In this document: positions 36,639 through 50,728 of the stretch, piece by piece
How positions within the stretch are numbered: position 1 is the first letter of the stretch
Layout of the letters: each line of letters starts with the position of its first letter
Assembly: GCF_901933205.1 (NCBI RefSeq)
Contig: NC_044572.1
Coordinates: 34,627,501 to 34,691,500 of the forward strand
Reading direction: 5' to 3'
From: Camarhynchus parvulus
Lineage: Eukaryota; Chordata; Aves; Passeriformes; Thraupidae
Length of the DNA: 64,000 bases
Translations under genes and position numbers: made by a program
The notes under the pieces: model-generated
What the model was told of the DNA's origin: nothing
The model's input: the letters and a program-made list of their open reading frames with translations, nothing else
Databases searched by the model: none

Positions 36639-39600
36639 GAACAACAGCAGAAAATGTGGAGCAGAGTGAGTAAGCCATGGCTTCCGACCCCTGGAAATCA
36701 GCCATACTCACTGCTGTGCAAATTCCTGCTGCTCTCTGAGCTGAGATCATACTGTTGGAGATGGCAAGTGTATAGAGCACAGATCTGTATCTTTCTTCCA
36801 TTGCTAAATATTAACTGTAAAAAATAAATGCAGGTGATGCAACAGGCTTTGACTGGGTCTATTTATGTTACTGTTGAGATATTTTAACCAGATCAGTAAA
36901 ATATTTGGCTCCCTGTGACCAAAGCAAATAGATATGATGTTAGTGCAAACTGAGTGGAGCTGCCACTTTGCTGTTTAGGTAAAGTTAATATTTTTTAACA
37001 TGTTCACCTGCAGTGTATTGACGTGTCTCAGGGTACATGGGACAAACGCTTATTTTATAGGAGACATCTGGAAAAGGACACATCTCCTTTCCATTATTCA
37101 TCTCCTGCTTCGTCCCCTCCCTAAGCTGAGTTGTTTTCCTCTGCCCTCCCAACTGCTCCAAGCAGTTAAAAAAAAGAAAAAACGCCTCACAAAACCAACT
37201 AATGTTTCATGAATGTCAGCAGGCACTGAGTGTCAGGCCAGCAGGACAAACAAATGACATTGTCAGAGGCTTTCCACTGACAGCTCCAGCCTACCCGTTC
37301 CCACAGTTTAAATCTGGAAACTCTTGATGCAAATGCTGCAGTTGATTCTGATGGCTATAGTGGCACTTCACTGAAAAATGGTACTTTGGAGTTGGGTTTT
37401 GCAGCATTGGGAGTTGGTGGGAGTTGAAACAATGCTTGTGTTTCTGCGAGGGCATTTTCCATCCTGTGTGTCTACACAAGACTCAGGCCATGTCTAGATC
37501 ATTGGCATTCCTGCAAATGTGAAAATACAGCAAGAGAGCTCCTTCTAGCCTGGTCAGCCTGGCACTTTTTGAAGTATTTTATGCAAGGATTATTTCCTCC
37601 TTGCTGAATGTTGTGTTGACAACCGTGGGATAAAATATCTTAAAGTTATCCAGTACCCACAGATTTTAAAATTCACCTGACTCAGCTTTTGTGACTGCTG
37701 ATCATAATGCTGCTCTTTTTCTTCTCCTGGCATGGCAACTTTCGAGTTAAAACACTGTTTCAGTGGCAGTTCTTAAAGGGGAAAATGTGGTGGAAAAAAA
37801 GTAACAGTTCAAACTATGACTATTCATGGAGTATGCATGAACACTTATGGTTCATGTAAAGACATTAAATAAATAATTAGCAGTCTGTTAGTTCATACTG
37901 CAGACTCTTGGAAGCTGGCAGGACAACCTGAGCATTTTTAACATGACTCTCTACTGACCATTAAGCCCTTTACTCTAAACTGGTGCAGAGGGTGTTATTT
38001 TAATCTTCAACACAAAGTTCTGGTTTGGGAGAATGTTTCCTCTTTAAGACAGCATTTCTTTCAAGACAAAGATAAGGTAAAATAAAAAATCCCTCCAAAC
38101 AACAGAAAAAAACCCCCATCTGTGAAACAGTAAACCAAACACATCAGTACAAAGTGGAAGATAAAGATGTAAAAGAACATTTCTTTTCTTAGTAAGATGT
38201 GGCATGTCATTAGCAGGCATTAATCCAGTATTCAGGGTATAATTTAGGAAAATGTCTTCATAGGGGTTATATATTTTTTTGTGTCTTATTCTGTTCTAAA
38301 TGACCATATTAGCAGCACTCCTGTGAACTTCAATGGCAAGAGCATCATGCCCAAAAGAACATCTACCACTTCTCCTTGTCTTCCTCAACTCAACTGCACA
38401 AGGCAAATAGGCTGAACAGAATGGTGGAAAGGTGCTTTGCAGATCAGCATAGGCTTCAGTGATGGTGTCAATAAGAGCAAGGGTGGAGTTTGGCCAGGAG
38501 AAATTTTGTTAATATTGTGGTGATCCCTCTGCTTCACTTCATAAACTAATCACCACCCGGGATAAGGACAATTTACTTGGTAGCAGTCCACAGATGTCAA
38601 AGTGGAAGATGGGGATTTTTGTTTTCTTTTGAAGCATAAGACACAGATGGGTGTCAAAGCTTGTTTTACAAGTGGATGTAGTGCTTGTTATATACTGTCT
38701 GTTTATGGAGCGTGCGTGCATGTGTGTGTATGAGTGAGATTCCCAGTGGGTTTGAATCCATTGTCTTTGGCAAAGCTGTGTGCTGTACACCATTGAGAAT
38801 TGGCTCTCTTGCTGTTGATGTATTCATTTTATTCTTGCGTTCTCAAATGATTGTGTTAACTGGGCTACAGCTCATGAGGTCTCTTTTTTTTCAAGTTTAT
38901 ATTTCCTCAGTAATAATTTGGTCATAAATAGGCACATTTTGAATATCACCAGAGAGACTAATGTGGAAGTAATTTTAGGAGAAAATTTTTGAATATGATT
39001 TTTGAATACTGATTGTTTCATTTTAAAAAATAGTTCAAAAGAGAACATCAAATTCCTGGTTAAAAGAAAAAACCAACTTAGAGATACTTACCTTTTCATA
39101 TTTTATTCCATTTCCACTTGCTTCTATTTAGAACATTTCATAACAGTTCCTTTCTGCTGTAAGCTAGAGAGTAAAAAAGACAAGTGTACTTTGGTATTTG
39201 CATTACCGGTCACTTAGACTTGCTGCTTTTTATCATGTATATTGGCTGGTTTGTATGCATTTTTCTTAAACCAAGATTTAAGATTTACATGTTATCTGAA
39301 ATTTGATCTATAACTTGAAAGGCTACTGTAGCCACAATAAGAATGAAAATAACCCTGAACTGTTGAAAATTCAGCTCAGAGCACCCAAAGTGGTAATGAC
39401 TGCAATAGTAGTTTTGTCGATATTTATAAATCAATGCAAACCAGAAACTGGATGTTTTAATTTAGTACAGTTTCAATGTAACTGATACCCTCAAGTTTAG
39501 AGCTTTAAGCTTTGTGAAGTGCAATGTTATTGCAGGGCATGCATCCAATTTTTAAAACATTATATAGATTGGAGACAGATGAGCTTTTCAGAATTATTTT

Positions 39601-42301
39601 AGGCCTATTTTGATTGAATGCCTGAGATGCATTTTCCAGTGGAAATTAATTGCATTGATGTGAAAACAAATGAACCCCAACCTCAAAATTAGCTGCAGGT
39701 TCCTGCTTGAACCAGTACTTAAAAGAGAGGGAGTGGGCACAGATAGTGACTGGGAATTACGATGACAATGTACACTTTGTTGGTAGGATAAAATAACCTC
39801 TCTTCAATGCCTGCTCTTTTTTGCTGTCTCTCTTAGCATTCATGCATGCGTAGAGAGCGAAATTTTCCCATGTATTTGTGGCTGGACATGAGTGGACAAT
39901 GGCTTTTATTTGCTATCATTGCTTCCTTTTGCATGCTGCTGGAAACCTTTGTTGGTCTGTTTCAGCAGCTAAGTGTCAGCAAAACCTCCCACAGCCACTA
40001 CCTGTAGTGCTTCTGTTGTTATGGGGTATTTCTGGAGCTCACATTTCTTGAGGATTGTGCTAGGTGAATTTATTAGTACATAGCAGCTACCATGATTTCT
40101 ACCCTTCAGTGTAATTTGCCTTAGCTATGTAAAAACTGTGTCTGTGATTCCTGTTTCTTTGACTGATACTCACAATCAGTGGATATGTCCCAGTGAGAGG
40201 TAAGCAGAGAAGACATTGTGAATCCTTTAAATTACAAGAGCAAACAACACTGGTTTGGAGCTGATCTCTGTTGAAGTACAGCTGCAGCAGCTCTCCATGA
40301 CTTTGTTCTATGTACCTTGAGATTCACCTCTTCCCTGTGCTTCTCATAATTTGTACTAATATAGCTGTCAGCTGGGATTTTTAGCATGTTTAAGAGATGA
40401 AGGGTGTGCAAAGGTTCCTCCCAAGAAATGGCATATATTCATTTTGATCTTCATGAAAGTTTGAAGGGAATCAGTGAAGTGGGTTGGGGGTGGGAAGAGG
40501 TCACTGAAGATGCATAGCTATTTGGCAGCATTAAAATATTTTCACACCTGGTGATGACTTGCTGAACAGATAATTGAGAGAACACCCTCATGGACGTGCT
40601 CCTCTGCCTCCTCCCCCACTGCCACACACTGAAACAACCAGCAGCTTTGAGACACGGAGCATATTTGGGGCTGTGACCATGGTGGGCTGTGCTAACTTTC
40701 CTCTAGGCTGTAGACAGAGGTTGGCACTGCAGGAACAATGTGCTGATGGCAGAAGTGCTTGGGAAGCAATGAGCATTTAAAAGCACGGAGTTCCTCTGTG
40801 GCATTCTTGTTAAAGGATAGGATTAAGACCTGGATTTTGGCCTGATACTGATGTCATATATCATCTGAGAGTTTTTCAGGCTTCTAATTTTCAATTTTGC
40901 TTATTTCCTATTTTCTTTAGGAAATCATGTAGAATTATCTTATACAATGCCTTTCCTAAAGATTTCTACTGTATGTGTTACTTTTATAGTATTTTTAGTG
41001 TTGAGTCTAGAATTTAAGTCTCAGTAAATAAACAATCTCACATGTATATACATCTACATATTGTCTTCATTAGTGACTGTGCTCTGCTAACCAGAGCAAA
41101 CTCTGTTTTCCATAGTGGATACTGAAGATTTGTGACTTGTCAGCAGGAGACACACGGAATCTGCCAGTGACAGATGCTGGACTGGTTTTCTCTCATTTAG
41201 GCTGTTTTCTTTAGTCAATCTATTATCTAGCAAAACTGTGATCAAATCTTTGCTCTGTGCCCAGCCATAGCATTGGGGCTGCATGTGCTATGAGTTGTAC
41301 TGGCACATGGTCTCGAGACTCAGCAGCACTTGGAGGCACTATCTTTGTACTAGTTCTAGACTGATGAGCATGAATGAGAAACTGATGACTACAGTTTTAT
41401 TAGTTTATTAATATGGAGCTGAAGAAGAGTGAAGATTCAGATTAATCACCTTTTAATTAATATTATTTTACATTTAAATTGCTGGAAGTTTCCTTTGGGG
41501 TCTACTTTTTCTTTTTGTTGAGTACCCATAGCAGCTGTTTTTCTGTGGGGACCTAACTGAATTAGCCAAGACCAGAAACTGGCCTGCAATTTAAAGCCTT
41601 CACTTAACTAGCAATCTTAATTTGATTAATTAATGTAGGACCCTTTTCCCTTTTCTCTTTGTGCATGGCAACCTTTCTGCTCTAACTTTTACATCGTCGG
41701 ATGTGGGGGCCCACAGGGGCAATGCTGAGGAAGAAAAAGTCAAGAGAGGTAAAGCCACCCAAAGTATTAGTACAGCAGTGCTGTCTGCCTGCAGGCACAT
41801 GAAGACATCAGCAAGTACATCTTTCTTAGACACCCAGGCAGGCAAACATCTCTGGAACACGGGGGCATGAAACTGCTGCCGCAGCATCCATCATCCTGTG
41901 AAGGACAGTGAAAACATGTGCTGTCATCTTTGACATTTTAATTGAAAAGAAAGCTTACACAGATTTCGACCTTAAGCAGTATGTTTATACAAGTGTATAC
42001 AGAGAAATAATCTGTCAGTTCAGTGCAGGCTCATTGCTATAGGAGTTGGTTTAGTAGCTGAACAATCCAACATTTGCTCACACACCTTGCCTTGTTCCAT
42101 GCCTCAATAATTTTTAGTAGAAATACTTTGCCTAGAGGCATGCAGTTATTAAAAAAGAGGCTCAGCTTGCTTAAAGTCTGGAATTATTAGCTCATGGTAA
42201 CAAGCCTGCACTGGAGAAACTGTTGGTTCTTTGTTTTCATAACTTTGCTGTAATTCACCATCTTATTTTCAGAGACAAACTTCTGCATTGTTTGGGAAGT
42301 T

Positions 42302-42336
42302 AAAAAAAAAAAGGAAAAAAGAAAAAGAAAAATAAA
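42302..42336 (+). repeat. A-rich low-complexity tract
   Basis: A runs interrupted by single or paired G (AAAGGAAAAAAGAAAAAG type). No element is attached. Confidence 0.85.
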
Positions 42337-43304
42337 TCACTTCAAATAGATTTTCAAAATATTTTTATTATAAAGTGGGTTTACAAAGCTCTTTTATCTT
42401 AGTATTTCTATTAAATTGCGCTGGTCCAAATAATAATGGTAAATAGAAAGACAATTTTGAGAAATTTGTTTTACCTCATTTCCAGTATAGAAATTGGTTG
42501 GTAGTGAGCAATCAGTGAGAGCTCCCTGTAGACCCTCTCAGCCCTTTAAAACTCTTTTAAAAAGTGCTTTTTCTACATCCTTTTGGCAGCCTACTATCCC
42601 TTTCAGACGCAAAGTTGTGAAGGTCAAATAAAATCCATTTGCACGGCTGTAACACGTGTGTGAAAGGAGTCACTTGAGCAAATGAGGGCTCCAGCGCCTT
42701 TAGATGGCCCAAACCTGGCAGAAGAGTTACTAGTGTTTAGTTGTCACTTTACCTGGATGCTGTGTGTAGGTTTCTTTCCAGCTGTTTAACCTGTTGATAT
42801 TTTTCTCAGCGAGCCTCAGATTTTCAGATTTTTTTGATTTTGCTTGTCAGGCTGGAATCTTAAGCCCAGATTTTAAAAAGAATGGTTATGATAAAAAGTG
42901 TTTGTGTAAGCTTTATTACTGTTATTATTCCTGGTTTTAAGTCAGCTGCCATTTCATGTGTTTGTGTGTTATAGCTACCTACTTTTTCAATGAAAAATAA
43001 GACACCTTTATTTGTGAGGCTGAAAAATCATTTGTTTACCTGAAGAACTAAGCTTGGTTCTGTCTGAGCTGAGAGGCTGTGGTGCCAGCAGAATCAGTTT
43101 GACATCGTTGCTTGCTTTTATGATCAAATCATATTTATGCTGCAGTTTTTTGGGTTAATCCTACTTCTTTTTTTTTTTCTTATTTTAATGCAAGAATGTG
43201 TTTTTATATGGGGTAGTTCTTTACAATCCTTGAACCTGCCTTTTGCAGTGTTTCCCTGTTTTGCTTTAACTATGCCATTATCCTTCACATATCATTTGTG
43301 AGTT

Positions 43305-43375
43305 CCAGCTGTGTGCATAACACTGTACAGAACATAAACTTCTCCAAGGAGGTTATAGTCTAAGAAACCATTCTA
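43305..43375 (-). mobile_element. Fragment of an ancient amniote interspersed repeat
   Basis: 'ATAACACTGTACAGAACATAAAC' and 'TCCAAGGAGGTTATAGTCTAAG' resemble the motif 'gctgtacaaacac..ccctgccccaaagagcttacaatctaa' found in many old copies in reptile and bird genomes. It is the reverse orientation of the family seen again at 44630-44795. The family name (an L2/MIR-tail-like element) is uncertain. Confidence 0.45.
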
Positions 43376-44629
43376 GCTTTTCTTATTTTTCTTGTAATGG
43401 GTCATGCAATAAGACCCAGTGAAATATTTAGAGGGAAAGAAAGATTGAAACCAGCAGTTTCTAAGACCTGTAAGAGCCAAAAGGCAAATGTTAATGGGTT
43501 TTGTGAGGCTTCCAAGGACCTGCTGGTCCTTGTACTTGTGCTGAATTTGCAGAGGTTCCTTAAACATGTGTTCAGGAAATATAGGTGGCATTAGCAGAAC
43601 TGGAGTTTCTAAAGGCAAGATTTATCATTGACTAAAACTTTAAATAGACTTTGGCTCACTAAATACATGATGGGGCTGCTGATTTGTGGGGCTTTTCTCC
43701 TACAAGCTCGGGTGAGAAGTACAGAGTTCTTAACACATTTTGAAGGCATTTTTCCACGGGATGATAGTATTTTACTGGAGATATATATATTCATTCTCTG
43801 ACTTGTTCTTTTGGTTGTATCTTTGTTTGTTTTACTTATTCTTTCCCTTCATTTTGGTGTTCTGTCCTTGTGTATTACAACAAGTGATCAAGAATACATT
43901 TCTGATGGAGTTGCTTTGTTTCCAACGGACAGCTTCTCCCCAGGTGATATTGAGGGACATTTGTATTGAGAAATAACACCTCTTTAGTTGCTTTTGGCTT
44001 CTGTTTCATATCATTTCACACCTGCATGCTGCATCTTGCTCCTTTTGTAATGTTTGTTGCTGAATTCCTTCTTCCTCTGTGCTGATGTATAGCTTGTTAC
44101 CTTAATTGTGCCAGCTCTTCTGAGACACTTACATGGGCTTTCCCTTCACTTCTGAATCAAGCTTCTTGTCTTTAAGACTTTTTGAAGCTTAGCCTTATAT
44201 TATCTCAGTCCTCCAGTTTCTCATTACAGTGTCAAGCATCACTTTCACTTTGCCAGTGTTTTTACCATCAGCTGGTTTCTCTTTCCCAGGCAGAAATCTT
44301 GTCCAACACTGGGAAAATACCTAAAGGTAAAAAATATATGAAGATACATGCACACCTCATTAAAAATCTCTACAGAAAGCATAGCTTTGTCTGGATGCTT
44401 CCCAAATTCTCTAAGTTATTAGCCACAATTTTCACTCTCTAGAATGTTGCCCTTCTTGTGTCTCAGTCTTAGCTACTCCCTTTCTCTTGCAAACTTTCTC
44501 GGTCCTGTCATTTCTGAGCATACCAGTGAAATAAAAAAACATACAAAGAAACAAAAAGGCAACCAGAGTTGTGCCTCTAAATTGTCTCCAATTCTTTAGC
44601 ATATTTATTTGCTTGTGAGTTCTATCTCC

Positions 44630-44795
44630 TTCTTCTACTTTTCATCTGGTTTGTGTCCCTAGAATATAAACATGCTCTGTATGAATTGTCTCTTATCTGT
44701 GTTTGTACAGTGCCAGGCTCAATGGGGTCCCAGTCCCAACTGGGACCTTTGGGCACCACCACAGTATAAATGTCTGCTACTGATAATAATAATCT
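44630..44795 (+). mobile_element. Ancient L2/MIR-tail-like repeat with (TAA)n end
   Basis: The block 'GTGTTTGTACAGTGCCAGGC' followed by 'CAATGGGGTCCCAGTCCCAACTGGGACC', 'TTGGGCACCACCACAGTATAAAT' and a closing run of AATAAT units matches the 3' tail of a widespread old amniote element (remembered as ..tttgtacagcgcctagcacaatgggg..). The internal CCCAGT/ACTGGG complement forms a small stem. It is old and non-coding. Classification needs Dfam. Confidence 0.55.
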
Positions 44796-47700
44796 GCCCA
44801 CATCATGCAGATGTCTGAATTATCTGAGAAATACAAACAAGGATCTTTACTAGGTTGTCAGGGAGCCATGAATTCTAGGTGCCAGTTTTCTTTTCCCCTG
44901 AATATGCTTTGACTCCCTGAAAGATCCTGGTGACACAAACCTCCCACTTCTTGGAAAGCTTGGCTGTCTGGTGGCGATGTGATTAAAACATTGTTAAACA
45001 TGGGATACAGCAGGTCAGGTGAGGTCCCTTGCAGCTATGCGAGGTATTCCAAGTACTGGTCGGGTGCTTTGCTGTTGCTTTCCCTTGTGTTTATTTTTTC
45101 TTTCCTCCTCTGAATGACAACTGGATAAATTGAAACTAGACACAACTGCCCTACTTTGAGAGTGGGAAAAAATGGATCACAAATAAGGAATGCACTAGTT
45201 AGACTGATAGGTTTAAATAATAGCAGTGTGGATCAAAAAACAGCAGACAAGCAGTAAATGAGGCAGCCCCTCCAGTCAGAACACATTTCTCAGATTAAAA
45301 CATCCTCTCCATGTCTTTGCCTCTGACTGAATTATTCAAATATTGAAGGTCCAGGACAGCACTTGGGCCAGGTACTCTGGCTGCAGTAGCTGCTGTAAAA
45401 GCAGCTTGCAGCTGGTCTGTGGAAACACATGCTCCAGGAAACTTAATTTCTGCAATGAAAAGTTTAATTGTGACAGTACCTGGCTGTCAATGAACTTTCA
45501 GAGGGTAGACTGCAGCCAGCTGTGCTTATTCTCAGTATGGTAGGCTACTTGGGGGCTTCAGCCTGAAAGTCACCCAAACCACATTCACATAATGACATTC
45601 TTTGAAAAGATCCAGGCTGCTGGCATGCAGTGATTGCTCCTCATTACATTGGTCATAATGATATCATTGATGCCTTATTCACCTTTGTCACCCTATTGCT
45701 TCTACTCACTCTCCCTCATTTTTTCCTTGATCTCCAAGCTTTTTGGGGCAGAACGTCACCCACCTCACTATTTTAAATCAAGGCTTCTAGGCACGGTTGT
45801 AATAAATATGTAGATAGATGTATGTTTATACATATATATGTAAATGATGAAAGTCTGATCAAGTGTGTTGTGTAACGGCAGTGTGGTACAGAAATCCCTC
45901 AGCCAGGGCTGAGCTAACATGGCAAATTCCCACAGCACAGCCTGTGGGCTGCTCTGGTGTGAGCTGGCTGGGTCTGAAGGCTATGGAAAGTCAAGAGATG
46001 AGTTCCTTTACTCCAGTGCAAGTCAGTATACTTTTGGCTAAACTTTTTCCACACCTGAGCTAGCTGAAGTGGGTTGTGATGTAGGTATTCTTGATGACCT
46101 TGCATGAATGTTACATGCAGGGGAGTAAGGACCAGGAGAGAGGTTGTGGTAAGACCCACTGACCTGGAGTGCTTTGCCATAGCAGAAGACCTTTAAATAG
46201 TATCAGTCCTTTTGCACATAGCCCCAAATGTTCTAGGTCAGTAGGAACCTACTCTCATGAGACCTCAGCAACAAATCATCATCTGCCCAAATTGTCCTTG
46301 AAGACTTCAAGTTAAGGGAAGCCCAGTCTTTTAGTCGACAAGTGTAGTGTTTAGTCATCAGGCATCAATTGCGTCATGTCAGACAGAGTATTTGGTATTA
46401 ATCAAGGAGGCAGACACTGAAGTATATATCCTAGATATTTCATTGCATTACAGGAGTTATCTTTAATCATTGGGCAGAGTCATATGATGGAACATGATCG
46501 AGTCACCATGGCTTAGCAGGGTACCACCCATCTGTTTAAATGTTAATAAGAGTGACTCATGGTGTTAGCACGACCATGCAGAGGAAGAAGATCCACATGG
46601 TCAGTTACAGCAGCTTGGCTAACATGTGGTATTTTGCTAAGCCACCGTAATGCTGACTATCCAGGCCACGTACACCCAAAATGTACAAATGCTGGCTGAG
46701 ACCCCATCATGTTCAACAGCAGGCTTCTGCTGGAACACAGTAAAAATTCCAAAAATTTTGGAAAAATTTCACAGGTAGCCAGATTTTCAGTGACGTTGGG
46801 CATCTGCCAGTTCTCTATCTTATATGTCCTTTATCTGTGGGCTGTTTGCCCAACAGCCCTATTTATTTAGCAACACAGGTTCCAAGGAATGAAAATCTCC
46901 CAGTCAGCAATATTGATTGACAGTCTGCAGGCAGTACATCATCAGCATTTACAAAGAGAGGAGCAGATTCAATATGTCCACCAAAAAATAACAATTATAA
47001 ACTCTGACCGACTTTCTTTGCTGATAGATAGAAAGCAACAACAAAAGAGATTTTGTTGTCCTTGGAAGAGATGCCTTAGACAAATTGAGTATCTGAGTCT
47101 ATACGGTTCTGTGCCATACATGTTCTCTGAGCTCTGTGAGAGTGAGTGTGCAGGAGCACATGATAAATCCATGACCTGTGTTCAGTGTAGGAGCAATGGA
47201 GGTATCCATGAGTACTGGCCAATGTCAGTTTCCCTGATATGGGAGGGGGGAATCCAGAGTGCATTATGTAGCGTTTTTATCGATGGTAGGAGCACTGCAG
47301 GCTGTTCGACAAAGAGGCTCAGCCTTGAAGTGCAAGTCTTCTCTGACTGCTCTGCACCTTTTTTAAAAAGCAGACTTGGGAACAGCCTAGCAGGAGTGAA
47401 GTCAGAAAAAATATCTGAAGAATTGAAGATTTTTTTCCCCTCTTGCTAAGTGTAAAGTATGTGCTTCCCCCTAAAATGAAGCAGTGTTAAAGGTAAAACT
47501 GGGGACAGCAAGGAAGCTTCTTTGCCATTTTAATAAATACCAATAATTCCCTTTTGCCCATGCCCCATATTCCCAAACTCATTAAAGCAATTTTGGAAAT
47601 TTTTTTGGCTCTGGAACATATAAGCAAAACCCAAACCATGCAGTCTCTTGAGAATCACTTGCGCAAATTGTATAGGTCAGGCCAAAATAAGTTTCTGTCA

Positions 47701-50700
47701 AACAGCCTAACACCTAAGCTTATTAGGAAACTGGTGAACTGTACAAAGGGTCTGTATGTAGGGCACTCTCGGAATGAATAAAGGGGCGGGGGGTGGCTCT
47801 TTTCACGGTGCTTGTTTTACTTTGAACCCCACTGAAAACTCGAGGTATTTTTATTGAATGCATGGCTCTGACTAGTGTAGTTCCCACAGATTCTTTTCCA
47901 TTGATCTAAGTTCTCACACATCTGAGCTGATGGACTCAGAGGGCTGCAGATCTCAGTCTCATTCCAGGTCAGGCAGGAGAATGCACCATTGCTTCCTCAT
48001 TTCCTGCCCACTCCTCCCACCCACTGCCTGGGAGGAAAGCCCATGGGCATCCCCAGCTGGGGTTGCAGCACACTCTGTTCTGCCCCTCAAATGCCCCAAC
48101 GTGGCACATGGACTTTAAAGCATGAGGTAGAGAAGACCTGTTTGACTTTGTCATCTGCTCTGCAGGGCAATAGTTCTGGTGAGGATGGGCCAGTGGGAAG
48201 TGGATCCTGCTTGTAGGGGTCACCACAGCCTCTAAAAACCAAAATGAGATCTCCTCCTCACATTCAACCTGGTATCTCCTCACTTTTTTCTTTTCAAAAG
48301 AACACTGAAATTGCTTTTCGCACTATTTTGACCCTGTCCTATTGATTTGTCAAGTCTTCATGTGTGAATGAGTGCTGGTACACAGAGCAGCTGAGTTTAA
48401 GTGGACAGCAGAAAGGGTCAGGGTCTGTGTACTTTGAGTATATTTTCTGAGCTCATTTTTCCTGCACTGCATCCATTCCACTTATGCCACCTCCACGGCA
48501 CCCCAGGCTCAGCCCATGCGCTGAGCTAACTGTAGATCTGCATATCCCAGAAATTCAATCATGCTCCCTCACAGAACTTACTGCTCTCTCTCCCAGGATT
48601 ACACCACATATTTGGAAAATGTTGTCTTGAGTTTTTTTAAGGTGATATGAAGATGTTAGTACATCATATTCCTCCATCAGCAGATAACAAGGGAGGAATA
48701 GGAAGAACTCCTTATATCTGAGATACATTTGTTGTTATTTTTGGGCTTCTTTCTTCCCCTTCTGAATAAGTACTGTATGTGTCTGGGAGGATTTTTAAAA
48801 CATCCTTCAAAACACAGGCTTTTTCTCTCCACAGAGAACCAAGACAAAAGGATGGGTTCAGTTGTGTGCAGCTGCTAAAAGAGGGCAGCTGAGGGCAGAA
48901 GGGTGGGAGGAGCAGAGAGCCTTAGTATGAGGGAATTGTCAAGGCAAGGATTTTGAGGTGACATTTGTTGGGATAGAAATGTTTCTAGGGAAACAGGGTT
49001 GAAGACATGAGGGTTGAAGGACTGCAAGTCCAAGGATGGGAAATACTGGGGAGTTTTTAAGAAAAGGGGATTAGGTGGTTTGAAGTCTTGGCAAAAGAGA
49101 AGGAGACTAGTATGTCAGAAGAAGGTAGTTTTGCCAGCAGACAGGGACCTACAGTTTGGGAGCCTGGATGTGGTGCCCTCCAAACTGGATGTCTGTGTAT
49201 CCCACGGCTCACAGCCTTTGGGCTTTTTGCAGGATGTTTGATAGCTGGAAATGACAGCTAAAGTTAGAGGAGGGTTGTATGTATTCATTGTTGCCAGTAC
49301 CCCTTGCAATTGGAGGGGCAAAACCCCATCATTTGGTGTGACACAGCTCCGGCCAAGCAGGATAGTCTTACCTCTTGCTCCTCTAGGGTTATGACTCTGC
49401 TTCCCTTGACCAGCTCAGCCCAATTTTGAGGCTTTTATGGCTAGCTGAGGGTTGATCACTGAAGCAAAGGATGCTTCTGCCAAGGCTTTAAATCAGCTGT
49501 GATGTTTAGAGGCTCTAAACATCTTAGGCTTTTGCTATGATAGCCCTGCAGAGGCTCCTCAAACTCCCACATTATGCACCCTCTTCTCCAGTCCGTCTTG
49601 TACCTTTAGGGGCAAGTCTCCTTCCTAATAAACAGTCTAAACCATGTGCTGTACAAAATAGTATCCTGTTCTCTGAGAATTTAACACACCTACTTGTACT
49701 CTCAGTGTTTGTTGAGGCACTGAGTGTGAAAACTTTATTTTCAAGGTGTTTGAAAGCTTGAAAAGGTAGCAAATTACATTCACCCGAAACTTCAAGCAAC
49801 TCACGCTTTCTTCCAAACTAAAAATACCCCAAACCAACAAAAAACTGCTAGATAATTCCCAAGGTCACATTCTTAAAGGCTTTTTTCAAAGTGTAGTCCC
49901 AGCATTGTTTAATCCATTAATTTTATGATTCTTCTTTGTGAGTGGGCTTGCTTTCTTACATGCAGTTTTCCCTGTGCTGTACTTAAAAAAATCCTTCTGA
50001 ATCTTTTGAACCCGTTTTGCCAAAATAATTCACTCTGCTTTTCTGTAGTTGATATGTTTTACTTTCATAAACTGCTTAATCTGAATGTAATTTCCCTAAA
50101 TTTATTTCTACTTTTTTTTCCTCTTTCCTATTTTTTGTGTCGTGGTGGTGTGCTAAGTGGTAAAATTAGTAATTTTTTGTTTTGGAACAAAGGCTTGGTT
50201 CATTTTCACAGGAGAGATTATCAAGAGTGATTTGAAATACTCATTTTTGATCAGCTTATTTACAGGTGATACAATTTCAAAATTAATTTAAGATTAGTTA
50301 ATTTTCTGTCATAGTCTGCGAAACTATCATCCAGATATTTTTGTTCCTGAGGGCTAAACTTACAGCACTGCATTAATGCCAGCAGATTTTTCTGGTTTGT
50401 CTGTAGAAAATCCTTTTCATACTATCTTTTTCTAGCCACTATGCTGTGCAGAGGTGCTGAGACTGAGACCAGCTGATAGGTTTACATTCATGTTATATCA
50501 GATGAACTATGCTGGAGCTTTAACTGATAAGGAGAATAAGGAAGGTGATTCATCCTCTTCTTGAAAACTTTATGTTCCACTCATTTATGCAGGAGAGGAC
50601 AAATCCTGGATTGGTTTATCTGTGCCTGCTTGTCTGGAGCTGCCTGTGCCTACCAATGGCTGGCAGGGTAAGGCTTGTTTTGGTCTCCACAGCCCATGAC

Positions 50701-50728
50701 AACTTTCTTTTCTTTTCCTTTCTTCTAG

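Larger units (their letters stand above)
22263..50728 (+). other. CREB5: CREB5 intron between alternative exon 1 and the PVPGSL exon (28.5 kb)
   Basis: Bounded by a non-consensus but GT-type donor (gtttgt) and the acceptor tttccttTCTTCTAG at 50728. No coding exon is recognised inside. It contains a long pyrimidine tract just after the donor, a second copy of the promoter 13-mer (22581-22593), a CR1 fragment (29855-30245), a perfect 29-bp hairpin (28307-28372), simple repeats, fragments of old amniote repeats near 26.8, 43.3 and 44.7 kb, and stretches with clustered homeodomain-type TAATTA/ATTA and POU-like motifs. The remainder is ordinary AT-rich intron to my eye. Confidence 0.85.
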
